Position numbers and translations under genes: made by a program
Shown here: positions 33,358 to 45,538 of the stretch, in pieces
Layout: each line of letters begins with the position of its first letter
Numbering within the stretch: the stretch's first letter is position 1
Source of the DNA: Hysterangium stoloniferum
Taxonomy: Eukaryota > Basidiomycota > Agaricomycetes > Hysterangiales > Hysterangiaceae
Assembly (NCBI GenBank): GCA_015178975.1
Contig: WHVD01000063.1
Coordinates: 1-64,000 of the forward strand
Length of the DNA stretch: 64,000 bases
Direction: 5' to 3'
Notes under the pieces: generated by a model
Databases searched by the model: none
What the model was told of the DNA's origin: nothing
The model's input: the letters and a program-made list of their open reading frames with translations, nothing else

Positions 33358-36300
33358 TCAGCGGGTGACCTCAGGTGATGGTGCAGGACGTTGTAAAGAC
33401 GACCTGGGCGGCGTTTGAGGGTTATAACTAGATAAGCGGGGAGGTGCTGGTAGAGGATTTGAATTGGACGGGATGGCATACGGCTGAATAGGAGTAGGGG
33501 GAGGTGGTGGCGCTTGCAGAGGTGGGGGTGCAGAGGGAACGGGTTGGTAATGTGGATATGGCCACGACGGTTGAACTGCGAAAGAGGTATAGGACGAACC
33601 GTGAGGGGGTTGGGGATAAAATGGTGCGGGAGGCGCAGGTTCGTATGTGACGGATGGTTGATTGTAGGGAGCCCAGACGCCGGCAGGCGCTGCTGTAGAC
33701 GCTGCCCCCTTAACATCGAAAGCCATACTGTGACCACGCCACATTCTATCGTGTTCCCAAGCCTCTCTGGCTTTTAATTGTGCACCATTAGGCGAGGGAA
33801 ATCCAGAAGCGGGTCGTGGGGCATGACTTGGCTGAGGCCGAGATTGACAGTTTGTAACCGGCACGGACGTTGAGGGATATGGATGGCCATTAATCTCTCC
33901 TCGTCTTAGAGTATACTCTTGATCATCCTTGCGCGGAGACGGCGGAGTACTGTTTGGCCGTGAAGGAGGCTGTTCTAACGAGACTGTGCGTGGACGATAC
34001 GGACGAGAGGAGGACGGTTGGGAAGGGCGATCGGTTGACCCTCTGTCATCTCTCAAATCTCGTCGAGAGCGTTCAGCAAGCTGGTGGGCTTCTTTCGGAA
34101 TATCGATACTGATACGACGAGGGAACGGCGTGGTGTTCATAGTAGTATCCGCCCGACTACTAGAATACTTTTCCCTGTCACGAACTTCCTTTTTCCTCGG
34201 AGAGCCTGAGCTTCCTACGACCTCCCAATCCCGACCTTGAGCAGAGACTTTAACTAGATCATCCCGCTGGGCTGGATTCCGTCTCAAAGCGGGCTCGTCG
34301 CTAGACGAAGATGATGTACGTCGCCTCGGTACCGACCGATACTTTTCGGTCTCACGTTCAGAGAGTCCCGCCCGCTCTGACCGTTGAAATTTGTCCCGCC
34401 CGTTCTCCACAGTACGATCTTCACGATCAGATTCACGTCCTCGGCCACGTCCCTTTTCCTCGTCTCGATCCCTGTGTTCACGCTCACGAGGTTTCTCCCG
34501 CTCCCTCTCTTTATCGCGCGCGAGCTCTCTCTTCTCATTCGCCCTCTCCCTCTCCCGCCCAGCAACTTCAGTGCTGCCACTCACATGCGTGTCCCTCTCC
34601 CTCTCGCGTTGTTCTCGCTCGCTTTCCTTCTCCTTCTGTCGGGCCTTCTCACGTCCCTTTTCCTGACGCTCTCTTTCTCGAACGCGCTCCTTCTCCCGCT
34701 CCTTCTCTCTTGCCTCTCTTTCTTTTTCTTTTTCTCGCTCCCTCGCCCTGGCCCACTCTCGCTCTCGCTCTTTCGCCTTCTCCCGTTCCCTATCCTTCTC
34801 CCGCTCCATCTCTTTCTCCCGCTCCCGCTCTTTCTCCCGCTCCCGCTCCTTTTCTCGCACCATCTCCTTCTCCCGCAGCTTGGCTTTCTCGCGTTCCCAC
34901 TCCTTCTCGTCACGAGCCCGCTCAGACTCAGGCTTTTTCGCTCGTTCATGCCCCTTCGTGCGTTCCCGCTCCTTCGCCCGTTCCCGTTCCTTGGCTAGTT
35001 CTCGCTCCTCCCGTTCACGTTCCCGCCCCTTCACAAGCCGCTGCTCTGCCTCTTCTCTCTCCCTCTGCTTCCACCGTTGTCGCTCTCTCTCTCGATCAGA
35101 GGATTCAGGCTCATTACGACGCGTCACAGACGTGCGCCGTTCTCGATCACGATATGTTGTTGCGCCTTCCGAGTCCCGAGCATGGCGATCAGTCGGGTAT
35201 CGGTCTTGTCGCCGGTCATGGTCGCTGTCGCGTTCTCTACGCTCCTTATCAGGAGACTCTGAACCAGTGCGGGGGGACACTACCGTGGATGGTTTCTCAG
35301 GAGAGTATGAGCCAGTGCGCATGTGTCCCGCACGTCGTCGGGCAGACAGCGGTGGTACATTTTGATTAGTACCGGAACTGCTTTCATTTGGTGAGGACTC
35401 AGAAGTGCGTCGAGAACGTGATGGTGTGAAGATAGATGTAAAGGTCGTGGGTTCTCTTGAGGAGGGTGTTCGCGAGGGAGGACCAATGGGATTGGGCTTC
35501 TCTGAGAGTTCGGAACTCTTTGAAACGGGAGGGCGAGGAGCGAGACTGGGCTTCTCTACCGGGGGGGCCGAACCGCCGCCTGGAGCAGTACGAACGAAAA
35601 GTGAGCCCTCAACGGGCACATCAATAAGGTATGTGATGGCTTCACGTTGATATCGCGATGGCTTAGGGGGAGCGATGGGAGCTGAATCTGAAGAAGACGA
35701 ATCGTACATTTCCGCCCACGAAGACATGGGAGGGTCAGATTTGGCGGCCGCCCCCACACGTTGTTGGTCCGGGATAGGAAGGGCCTTTTCTTCGACGGGG
35801 GGAGGCAAATCAGGAGAAGGCGAACGCATATTCGTCTGCCGTGACGACCCAGCAACGGACGTACGCAACGGTTGGGAAGGAACTTTCTGATCTAACACAG
35901 TGTCTCCTTTATCCTTCGGTGGCAAAGGCGGTAAGTATGACTCCCTACTCTCGAACGACGCCTTGGACCCTATCGCGGCATTGTCTGCATGAATAGCCAA
36001 GCTACTTCCCTTTTCATTGTATACGGATGTACGAGAGTTTTTTGCATTATGCACAGACGCAAGCGGACCCACATCGGGACAGATGGTATCCACAGATGCG
36101 CGCGGATCCATATCTGGACGAACAGTGTACATGGACAAACGTGACTGTGCGTCCTCATGAACAGACATACGCGATTCCGCTTCCACCTGCATGGAAACCC
36201 GTGAATCCACGTCCGCGCATATAGACATTTGCGAATCTACTTCAACCTTCGTCGACATCTGTGATTCCGCTGTTGAGATCCGTGGCTCCATGCCTATGCT

Positions 36301-38361
36301 CGTCGGCATTCGCGATTCCGCCACCGACGTTTGATGGTCAACATTCAAGAGAGTAGAAACACGTGGCACTGGGGTTAATTGAGGATCTGGGTTCTCGCCG
36401 AGGGATAAATCCGTCTCGGAACCGCCAGGTAAATCAGGATTTGCGATCCTTAACCGTCCCAGACGCCATGTATCATCTACGTCCACAGTTGACACACTGT
36501 CCCGAGTAGTTGCATCTGATGTGAACTGCAATGACAGAATACCCAGACCGGTGTCGGGAGACAAACTTGCAATCCGTGGTGCAACTGATTGAGGACGAGG
36601 CTGGACTGAGACTGGACCTGACACTTGTGCAACGGCTGTGTCGTCTGTCACAGTGAGGTCTGTGGAACTGGTTCCAGGTGGCTCTTTCTCAAGGGACGGC
36701 GGGGGGACCCTTTTTGTAAGATCTGGAGGCTTCCTAGGCTCGACAACAGGCTTTTTAGCCCTCAACACAGATTCCGTAGATGATCCGGCTACGCCACTGG
36801 CTGAGTCTAAAGTGGTATCTGTCAAAGAGACGGCACTCGGCTTTCCTTTCTCCTTGCCATATAGACTAATATTATTTCCAATCGCCAAGGAGTCAGGCTT
36901 TCGATTAAGGCTAAAACGTTTTGCGATACGGCTCAACACGCTGGTTTTCTTGGAGTTTTTCTCTAGGGAAGAGAAATGTATTTGACTTGTAGATGGTAAC
37001 GATGGGGTTGACGCGTTGGGAGCTCGAGATTTGGACAGTTTTCGTGAGAGACCGACGTCGGATCGCAGGGATTTAGGTGTGACAGCGTCGTCGGCATTTG
37101 GAGGAGAAGATACTAACGTCGATGTACCTGCAGGTGCAGCTAAAGCAGAACCTGAATTTGGCGAAGGATCAGAGGCTGTCGGTGAGGGCGAATCAAGAGA
37201 TTCGACAGGGGAGTCTACAAACGGCCTGGATGATTGCCCAAGAGCGCCCGTCGGTGGGATATCCTGAAGTTTGTTGAGCTTCCGTCCTACGCCCTCCCCC
37301 TCAGAGAGGACGTTAACAGCAGATGTAGATTGTGAAAGCGGCGAAGGAGCGGCCGTCCGGACTGTAAAACCATTGGGGCGCGTTCGAGATTTAGACTGCA
37401 TAAATATAAATTCGATTATTTTATGCGTCGATACGAAAGGATACGTACATCTGAAGCAGAAGGAGAGACTGCTGGACGTTCCGGCGCCTTGCCCTTCTTC
37501 TTTCCAAGATCATACGGGGAATCATGGTGGAATTGTTGACCCCACGGATTAGAACCATCTAACTGATCGACGGGATCGGAAGTGATAGCTGGGCTCATAG
37601 TAACGACTTTACTGCGGGTCTCATAAATGGTGTTCCCCGCTGCAAAAAAAGTGGAATGAGAGTCTGGCGTGGACAACACACTATCTGCAGATGAATTGCT
37701 GGCTTGAAGCGGCGAATACAAGCCGCTCAGTGCCAGAGTACGCAGCGGTGGCGATCCCGGTGGTAGAGCAGCCAAGGGTGGAAATGCATTAGAAAATGCA
37801 GAGGAAGGAAACTGGGCCGCCGCTACCGCAGAATTGTTCGGGGGACGGAGATGATGGTTTATATATCTTCGTGGACCAACAGGGTTACTAAGTCTATAAA
37901 CTGTACGTTGAGCCAATGGTGGAAGCCTCATGGTTGACAAGGCGTCCTGCGATAATCCATGGCCCGGCCAGATATCCGGTATTAAATTCGCGTACTGAGC
38001 TCCTGACGAGGCGCCGTCGTCCACACTGCCTTGTCGACTGACCATTGGCGATAGTTCTCCAAAACTGGCTTCTCCACTCCACCCTCCGATATCCAAACTG
38101 TGATGCTGCGAATATCTCTCTGCTGAAACGGATGGCACGGTTTGGGGTGAGGGTTTTCGAGACCAAGGTCGTAGCTTTCCAGGACTCCGCTTTGATTCAG
38201 ATCGGGATATTGGCGGAGGTGCAACATTATCTACAGAGGACTAAACAATGTGTTAAAAAACCGGACATTGTACACCGTGGCAAGGCGTTTCGCACCCTTT
38301 TCACGGATCTGGACTTCGAAAGAGTATTGGTGCTCTCGTTTTTCGAGGATATCATAGGCAT
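33358..38361 (-). CDS. very large disordered protein with Arg/Glu-rich charged region, function unknown
   Basis: Three exons (38296-38361, 37449-38240 and 33358-37395) joined by GT-AG introns give 1631 residues from ATG at 38361 (MPMISSKNESTNTL). No enzymatic domain is recognised. In order: a Ser/Pro-rich N-terminus; a stretch of 10-residue degenerate repeats (for example MSICADVDSR, VSMQVEAESR, MSVHEDAQSR; 36010-36340); proline-rich blocks resembling SH3 ligands (KPSLAPRPPVSK, LPPLPPKDKG); a region of about 250 residues of alternating RERE/KEKE (about 34380-35110), likely a long single charged helix; and a proline-rich C-terminus (APPPLQAPPPPPTP) ending in TAG-TR at 33358. It may be a scaffold, with possible nuclear or cortical roles, but that is inference. 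A decayed partial copy lies 4 kb to the left. The long frame on the opposite strand within the charged region is a codon-composition shadow. Confidence 0.8.
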
Positions 38362-39332
38362 ATTAGACGTGTATGTTGACTATACACGTCTAGAGGGTAT
38401 CTTAAGGTTATAAAGAGCGGGAATAGAGCGTCGCCGTCGTCGAGCTGTTCACGAGCTACAACGGCGCGCTGGAAAGGGCAATAGACCCCAGTAGGAAGCG
38501 CTCATTATTGGGCGCCGGGTCATAACCATGGTTCTCGGCCACATGTCAATTCCGTGAAATCCAACCTTACTCAAAACATTCCAATGTTTTTTTTTCGGTA
38601 TTTCTACTGTCACAATGGTAATTTTTAGTTCCCATGCATCGCAAGTGTCCCTGCTTCAGACCTGGCCAATTTTCAACAAACTCAAAAATCACGTGCTGCA
38701 TACCACGGTCCACGTAGAAGGACGCCGATTGCTTGACTATATCAGATTCGGAAGGAGTCTAAATATATATATATATAAAACAAGTGGATCCGCCATATAT
38801 AGTCTACATAAATTTCAAGTCTATGATACTCGAAGTGCTGAAATAATTAATTTAGGATGTTAGATAAAGCTATGTGGCTAAGCTGGTGGATAGAGACTCG
38901 AAACCCCCGTTTCCTGATATACTTTCGGCTATCACACTCTTAGTACATCATTCTGATACCGTGACGCTCCCGTGACCTCCGCTGAATGCTTAGCGCGGAC
39001 CATTGGTGCGGATGCGCCATGTTAATATATTAGCACTTGGGCTCCTGACCTCAATGACCTGGGAAAATCGGAAAAAAGTCTGCAGATCACATGAGTACTT
39101 GTATTAGCAGCAATCACTTGGTTTTGCATGATAACAGTATATTAGATCTGCAATAATAAATTAACATTGCAGTTTCCTGGTCACATGAAATCCTGACTAG
39201 TCAGACGTGTATCAGGACTAGATATCTCATGTTGTTTTCGGTCTGTCAAGATTAAGCACATTAACTGCCTTGTCATCTGCTCAAACGACTACTCCAAAAC
39301 GGAAAAAAAGGCATGACACCCAAGTATATTGT
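38362..39332. other. intergenic stretch with a short TA tract
   Basis: Upstream region of the large disordered-protein gene and 3' flank of the WD-repeat gene. Contains (TA)n near 38764-38778 and no supported gene. Confidence 0.6.
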
Positions 39333-41054
39333 CTATACTGAGATAGTTTTGAAAAAATTAAATCCATCTGACGCGGTGGTGACAACAGCACCGGGCATTT
39401 GGGGGTGCCAGTGCAGTTCTTTAATGTCTTTTTGGCCTTGGTGTACAAAGAGTAGCTGAGGGGGAACATCTTTTCCCCCTTGCGAGTCTTCATTAATGCC
39501 TCCCTCATCCTCATCGTGTTCAACGGAAAGATCCCATAATGTGACTTGCTCATCCGCACCGGATGCTGCAAAAATGCTATCTTCCGTGGGATGCCATTCG
39601 ATGGAAGTAATTGGAGCTTCATGCCAGGCGAAGGATGCTGCCGGACTGGGTTGTCGCTCGGACGACCTGTACATAGTAAATATAAGACAAACCTCTAACA
39701 TCAACTCAGAGAAAGTCCTACTCTTTGAAATTTCGCAAATCCCATGCTTTGATACCGCCCTCGTCACCACCGCTGAGCAACAGATATGTAGTATTTTTAT
39801 TCCAACTGATCACGTTTACATCATTGTCATGTGCCGCTTCTAAAGCGATAGCACTCTTCCGTCCTCTGACTCGCACGTCCCATATTCGGATGCTGCGATC
39901 GGCAGAGCATGACGCAAAAACGGTAGGCTCGGCAGGAGACCACTGCAGATCCTCGACGGACGAGGTGTGCGAAGTGAAGGGTTGAGGCAGCGTATTGAAA
40001 CCCGAAGGCGTGGAAGTTGTGAGATATATCTTGGATTGGATGTCGCCGCTAAGAAGACGAAGGCCAGATGCATTCGAACCTGACGATGCCCAATCCATGG
40101 CAAATCCTTCCGCTCGACCGTGAGCAGTCACTGTGAAAATGGGAGAACTTGACCGCGCCTTGTCTGGCACAAAACCAGGTGTCGCGAGAGACTCAAGTAA
40201 CGATCTAACGTCGTAAATGTGCACTTTCCCGGTATCAGCCCACGTAGAAATGTAATACGGGTCCGTAACAGGGGGTAATTGTTGGCCAATTGGAAATGGT
40301 TGCGCTCGAACCCGATTGACTCCTCCTAGATGTGGTATAGAACGATATTCCAAAACTGCATCTTCATCTAAATTTTCGTCATCATCATCCTCTTCTCCGT
40401 CATCAGAATCATCTGAATGCCGATTTTCAATAGGTGCTTTGCGGGTAAAAAAACAAAGATACCAACCACCATCTTTTTGAGTGCGGTGTAGCTGGCTCAT
40501 TTTCATGACAAGCACTTCATTATTTTTGGCCACGTCAGCTTGAGTACCAGCGACTGCATATGCTGTGGCAGGGAAACGACTACGCTCGTCGCCAAGATTG
40601 TCCCGAAGAATGTCAAAGGACAGACATGGCCAATAAACAGTCATAGAATGCAGTGCAATGTAGACAGACTGATCCGGTTCGAGAATTTCATCTTTGGATA
40701 GTTTATACTTTCCTGGGATATACGTATCTGCCAGTGGTTGGGGTGCATCCTCTTCCTCAACAGCGGGCAGAATATCGCCATCTATCTCCATCCCTAGTCT
40801 TAATAGTCATGATCACACTCGTATAGTTGTAAGATGCAGCACAAAATATACTCACCATCTTCACCACCTTCACCTTTCTCTCCGCTCTCCTCTACAATCT
40901 CTTCATCGGACTCGATTTCGTCCTCCCAAGCATCCTCAAATTCTCCCATCTCATTAGTATCACCATTTTGACGATGCGATTCAGGCTTTTCGTTTCCTGA
41001 TGCATGTGTTTTTGAAGGAGGACTTCTTTGCTCTGTAGCTGATCGTTTAGACAT
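39333..41054 (-). CDS. RRB1: Rrb1/GRWD1-type ribosome-assembly WD-repeat protein
   Basis: Three exons (40856-41054, 39722-40793 and 39333-39666) give 534 residues, close to yeast Rrb1 (511). Rrb1/GRWD1 is the nucleolar chaperone of ribosomal protein uL3 (Rpl3). The N-terminus is strongly acidic ([19 protein letters not shown]), as in the family. It is followed by the diagnostic [39 protein letters not shown] and an acidic insert ([15 protein letters not shown]), then WD repeats: [36 protein letters not shown] ... [15 protein letters not shown] and [28 protein letters not shown], ending [24 protein letters not shown]. All introns are GT-AG and keep the frame. As a housekeeping gene it is a good anchor for the local annotation. 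Confidence 0.93.
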
Positions 41055-42775
41055 GAGGGGACAAACAAATTTTCTGAGAAAAATTGCTTACGTAAACTCT
41101 TATCAGCCGCAACGGGACAAACACAAAACCAAACCTTTTCAGTGAGATACTTAAAGTACTGGATTGGGTAGAACTCATGCTCGGGAGCTGATGACTAGGT
41201 GTCCTTGGTCTACTTCGGGATATCCCTATCAGGAAAATCAGGAAACAAAAGCTCTGGTCTTTAAAAAAAGATTTCTAGACCGAATACCTAGCGGCATCCG
41301 GCATCCCGTTAGAATACTCTTTTTTTCTCTCGTGTCAAGTTTGTGTTATGTACAACCAAAGATTCTTGGACCGGTCGCCGCACTAGTATCTGGTTATCCA
41401 ACTTCATGAATATTCTTAATCGCCACCAGCACCCTCATTAATATTAGGCCTCGTTGATGGATTATATTTGTATACACACCGTTATACCGTCTATTTTACT
41501 CATGCGCTCTCATTTATCAGAGATTAGCCGTGGTGAAGGCTCCTATATCCATCGGGATTTGGAAAACATCCGGATTTAATATTTCCGTTAATCCGGGTTC
41601 AAAGAATTGCATCTTGCATGAAAAGCTCCTCCATTGCACCTTACTGCAATCCATCATGATTATAAGTGGCCAGGAAGGTTGCGCTGGATTGCCGTAGCAA
41701 ATTTCGGCCGTGCACCGGCGGAAAGATGTCCCGACACGGGCGAACTATCCAATGAAAACAGTTTTCATATCTTGGGAAGTTTCGCAATGATTATTCAAAT
41801 GTATAGAACTGTGGAGGCTTCGAAGTGGCTTCACAGATGTTACACTCGGAGCAAGATGTTATCGAGAAGAGTTTCATTGGATTTTCTTGATATCACGGTA
41901 GGTAATCAACCCATTTATGAATTTCTTGATTATTCTAGTGTCTCTGTGCCTAACTTTACGCATGCAGAAACACAAGGATCTAATTGGTCATATAATATTG
42001 CATCGCTTATACATAATCAATGAGAGCAATGCTGCCCATGATTAATATTTCGACTGTCGGGTTTTCTCCATCGCTAACGATACGAATTTTAAATAGGGAT
42101 CTTGCGGGGTCGTTTCTTCAGAATTTTTATCATATATCCATTATCATACTCGCGTTATTTACTGCACTTACCCCTCAGATACCTCACTCAGCTTGACTTC
42201 AGGGGCAAGACGTGGACCTATCCCGAATTACTAATCCCCTCTAACCAGTGCCAGAATCTTCCGACTCGGATCCAGAACAGCTCGCTTGCCTGGTTAAAAT
42301 ATCACCCGCCAGCCGCCTACCTCTAACATTGCATGGATTTTTGAACCGTAAGTGAATGATTCCATCTGGACTTGTCTTAGAACCAAAAGTTGTGAAATGC
42401 TGTAGAGAACCTGTGTTCGTGGGGCGTTTGATATATGCGCTTTGACGTCTCGCGCTGGATATGATTCACCAATAGCGCAACTTCTTTGGCGATTCTAATA
42501 TCTCGCCCTCGTGGTCCAGCCCCCAAGGTTCACGACGAAGATAAGCAGGGCGAATCCCGATGACCATCCCCTGGTTATGTCAGGAGCACTCAGCGCGGCT
42601 AAGAACCATTCAAGACAGGTTGTATCGCTTCTCTTGGTTGTCTTAATCCTCAGGCAAGCGTCTGATGCTCAAAAATCTAGGCACCGTGATGCACGTTTTG
42701 CTTTCAAAAAGGTAGATGTCTGCGGGGCCACCGTAACCCGTTGTAACCTCCCCCCCGAAGTGAATTTGCGATCCA

Positions 42776-43253
42776 GGGACAGATGTGGCACGTATGTTCA
42801 TCATCAACATTCATGAAATCATGCTGCCGCTGCGTAGACGTTACACACCTCCAACAAGCCCCCGACCCCTAAACATCGGACCGACCGATCTACGCTGCAT
42901 CTGTCTCCATCTCCGGACCCATCCGTTCTAAGTCGTCGTGGGAAATTTGTTTGTATAATCCTTGTTAGCCTATGATATTGACGAGACATTTTTTTACTCC
43001 ACCTTAGCCCTGAAGGGACATGTGGCACGCATGTTCATCATCAATATTCATGAAATCATGCTTCAATTGCGTAGACGTTACACACCTTCAACAAGCCCCG
43101 ACCCCTAAACATCGGACCGACCGATCCACGCTATTTCTGTTTCCTTCTCCGGACTTGTCCGTTCTAGGTCGTCGTGGGATTTGTGTCATCCATGCTAGCC
43201 TATGATATTGACGAGACATCATTTTTACTGCAACTTACCCCTGATGGTCTCTA
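42776..43253. repeat. two tandem 239-bp units
   Basis: Units 42776-43014 and 43015-43253 both start GGGACA and are the same length. They share long identical stretches (for example CCCCTAAACATCGGACCGAC and CCTATGATATTGACGAGACA), with mostly C/T and A/G differences. A further GGGACAG starts at 43254. Confidence 0.9.
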
Positions 43254-43350
43254 GGGACAGCTGAACAAATATCAACAAACGACGAGTTCACGACAACGGT
43301 TTGCAGTGACAGAAAGGCGGGCTTGCACCAAAATGTCATTTTAGTACTCT

Positions 43351-43533
43351 AGGCCGATTGGCTTGTGAGTCAACGTGTGCAGACAAAGTCAATAACATTG
43401 ATCTGTGTGCTGGGCTGATTGACTCGTGGGTCACTGCATGCAGACAAGGTTAATAACGTTGATCTACATGCTAGGTTGATTGGCTTGTAAGTCATTGCGC
43501 ACAGTTCAAGTCAATAACGTTGATTTATGTATT
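43351..43533. repeat. three tandem 61-bp units
   Basis: Units at 43351, 43412 and 43473, each exactly 61 bp and sharing GATTG..T...AGTCA, CAATAAC.TTGAT and related blocks. Nearly all differences between units are transitions. Confidence 0.9.
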
Positions 43534-45456
43534 AGTTATGTCCAGAAATTGCTTGTCACAGGGCGGTCTGTCTGCTGACTTTCAACCTGCGAAGATTCAA
43601 CACCACCCGTAGGCTGACTCAATGATACCGTCTCCCCTCAGTCCGATGAACGGGCGCATCAAAGTGTACATCGTCCGATAGAGGAGAGATTATATACACA
43701 CCGCCGCGTCCAGTCTTGTTCTCCACGGCTCCTCACTAGGCTCTTAGTATCGCATCAATAGCACGCGAGTACCATATTTTCAAACTTATCGGCTAGGGTG
43801 TCGGTGTATGGTTAGTGATACTGAGACGTCATCGTTAATTAAACGCCAACCCTGACGCTTCACACCATGGAGGCACATCTTTGAATCTTCAATAGCATTC
43901 GCGGGAAGAATAACAAGGACGTTCTGGACGGCTGTACTATCGGAATTTCCCTTATACGCGCCCTCGCGTTTCCCCGGCACAGACACTGATGGCTCGAGTA
44001 TTTAAGCAAGATTGGCAATACTGGCAAGACGTTTCGAGCCATTTTTATCGATATTTCGATCGTTTTCCATGTTGTTTTAGGGTGACAGGGCTGTTAAGCG
44101 TCAGTTCGGAACTTTGAAGCCAAGACGTTACGGCACATTCAAGTGCGTCACAAGCTCAGCTTCCATTTTTTCGATAAATTTGCGGTCAAAATTGGACGAA
44201 AGACTATATGAAGCAGTCTGAAGCTCACTTCACCGTTACACTCAGGGCCAATCGCTGACTGAGCAGTGGAGCTTTCACTTACGTGAGAGTTATGATAAGG
44301 ATCAATATTACCGTTGTGCCCACACGAAGAACATTTTAAGGTAGGACATCACTTGGTGCAAATGTTCATATCAGATATCTTGTTCGGCATCTGGCAGGGT
44401 CCGGCACATGCACTGCTTAGTGGGCGGCCCAAGTATCCTAGATATTCTTATCCCTACGCAAGCTCCTCTAACCTCGTGGACAACACCGCCGTGTAGATCA
44501 GGAGTCGTCTTTCCTTGACGTTTTATCGGGTTTGCAATTTTATCCGGCGCTAATCGACATCGACAATCTCTTGTTGCTTACCCTTGGCTAGCGCTAGAAG
44601 AGTGGGGGCAGATTGACGACCATTGACGAGTACCAAGCCGTACCAAGCCTAGCCTAGGATTATGATGTAGATCAAAAAGTATATGTGGGTGGCTCCATTT
44701 GAAGTTGCCAGGACAGGCAATTGCCAACTTGTCAAAATTGGACTGATGAGTGCATACGAGCGGAAACGGCGTCAATTTCACACTTGTATTCGACCTATAA
44801 CGATGCAGACAAAAGTAATTAAAAAGCCAGAAACAAAATCCCGTCCCGAGTCTAGACCGCGACGTGGGGACCTTCTGGAATCCCCAGCGGCGCAGGGGAA
44901 GGCCCGTTCTTGATGCATCAGATAGAACACGGAGTTGTTTTGTTGGAGATTACTAGACACGATGTGCGTTCAGCGTCGCCAGCGCACCCCGACGTCATCC
45001 TTTTATAGTCAAACGGTCTTGAGATCACTACGTTTTGCCCCTGCAGGGAGGATGGCTTGGCAAACAGCGCTTTGAAATGCAGACGTCATGCCGCCGGCCG
45101 GGTGACTTGGAGCAGGGCAGAATGCCCTAGAATCCTAACAGAGCCCAGGCATGCCAAGGACATTTCCGAATTAGCGTGGGGAACCAAAAATAGGTTTCCC
45201 GTCTGTAAGCAAAGCGGTCGATAAAGTGATCATCGCATTTGGATTCCTCAAGTGACCGATAACGAGAAGGGAAAAGAGACTAAGGAAAGAGTGTCGCCGG
45301 AATGTTAAAGATGTCGGTCGACGAAGTGAACCATGTTCCCAATTCGTACATATATGTTCATGTTCGTTCCACACTTCATCTTGAATCCTTTAAAAATCAA
45401 ATTTTTGAGGTGCGAGCCAGGGTCCTATTGGTCTCAAAGAAATGACCAAAACAGAA

Positions 45457-45538
45457 CTCTCAGTCGGGGAATTGAACCCCGGTCTCGCGCGAACAGTCTT
45501 TTGACAAGCGCGGATACTAACCACTATACTAACTGAGA
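45457..45538 (-). tRNA. tRNA-Asp (GTC) with a 10-nt intron
   Basis: Reading from 45538 down: acceptor TCTCAGT, D-arm GTATAGTGGTTAGTAT, anticodon stem CGCGC, loop TT-GTC-A, intron of 10 nt (45492-45501), closing stem GCGCG, T-arm CGGGGTTCAATTCCCCG and acceptor ACTGAGA with discriminator G. Stems pair perfectly. Without the intron it is 72 nt, the usual tRNA-Asp length. The anticodon is at 45503-45505, and the intron sits after position 37, the canonical place. A TTTT terminator follows within 10 nt (plus-strand AAAA at 45448-45451). Confidence 0.95.

Larger units (their letters stand above)
41055..45456. other. gene-poor stretch of 4.4 kb with tandem repeats
   Basis: No supported protein gene; frames are short and motif-free. 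It contains a duplicated 239-bp unit (42776-43253) and three 61-bp units (43351-43533), listed separately. Confidence 0.6.

Noticed and set aside
34311..35369. Long plus-strand open frame of about 350 codons
   Set aside because: It lies antisense to the Arg/Glu-rich repeat region of the disordered-protein gene. Its Ser/Pro/Leu composition is exactly what the reverse complement of that codon pattern gives.
42511..42816. Plus-strand frame of about 100 codons with a leucine/valine-rich stretch
   Set aside because: No motifs, and it runs into the 239-bp tandem repeat.
42776..43533. CRISPR-like array
   Set aside because: The repeats are directly adjacent long units without spacers, in a eukaryotic context.
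43980..44260. Apparent similarity of GGCAAGACGTTTCGAGCC to 38280-38300
   Set aside because: The match is short and does not extend; the 38280 segment is an intron of the large disordered-protein gene.
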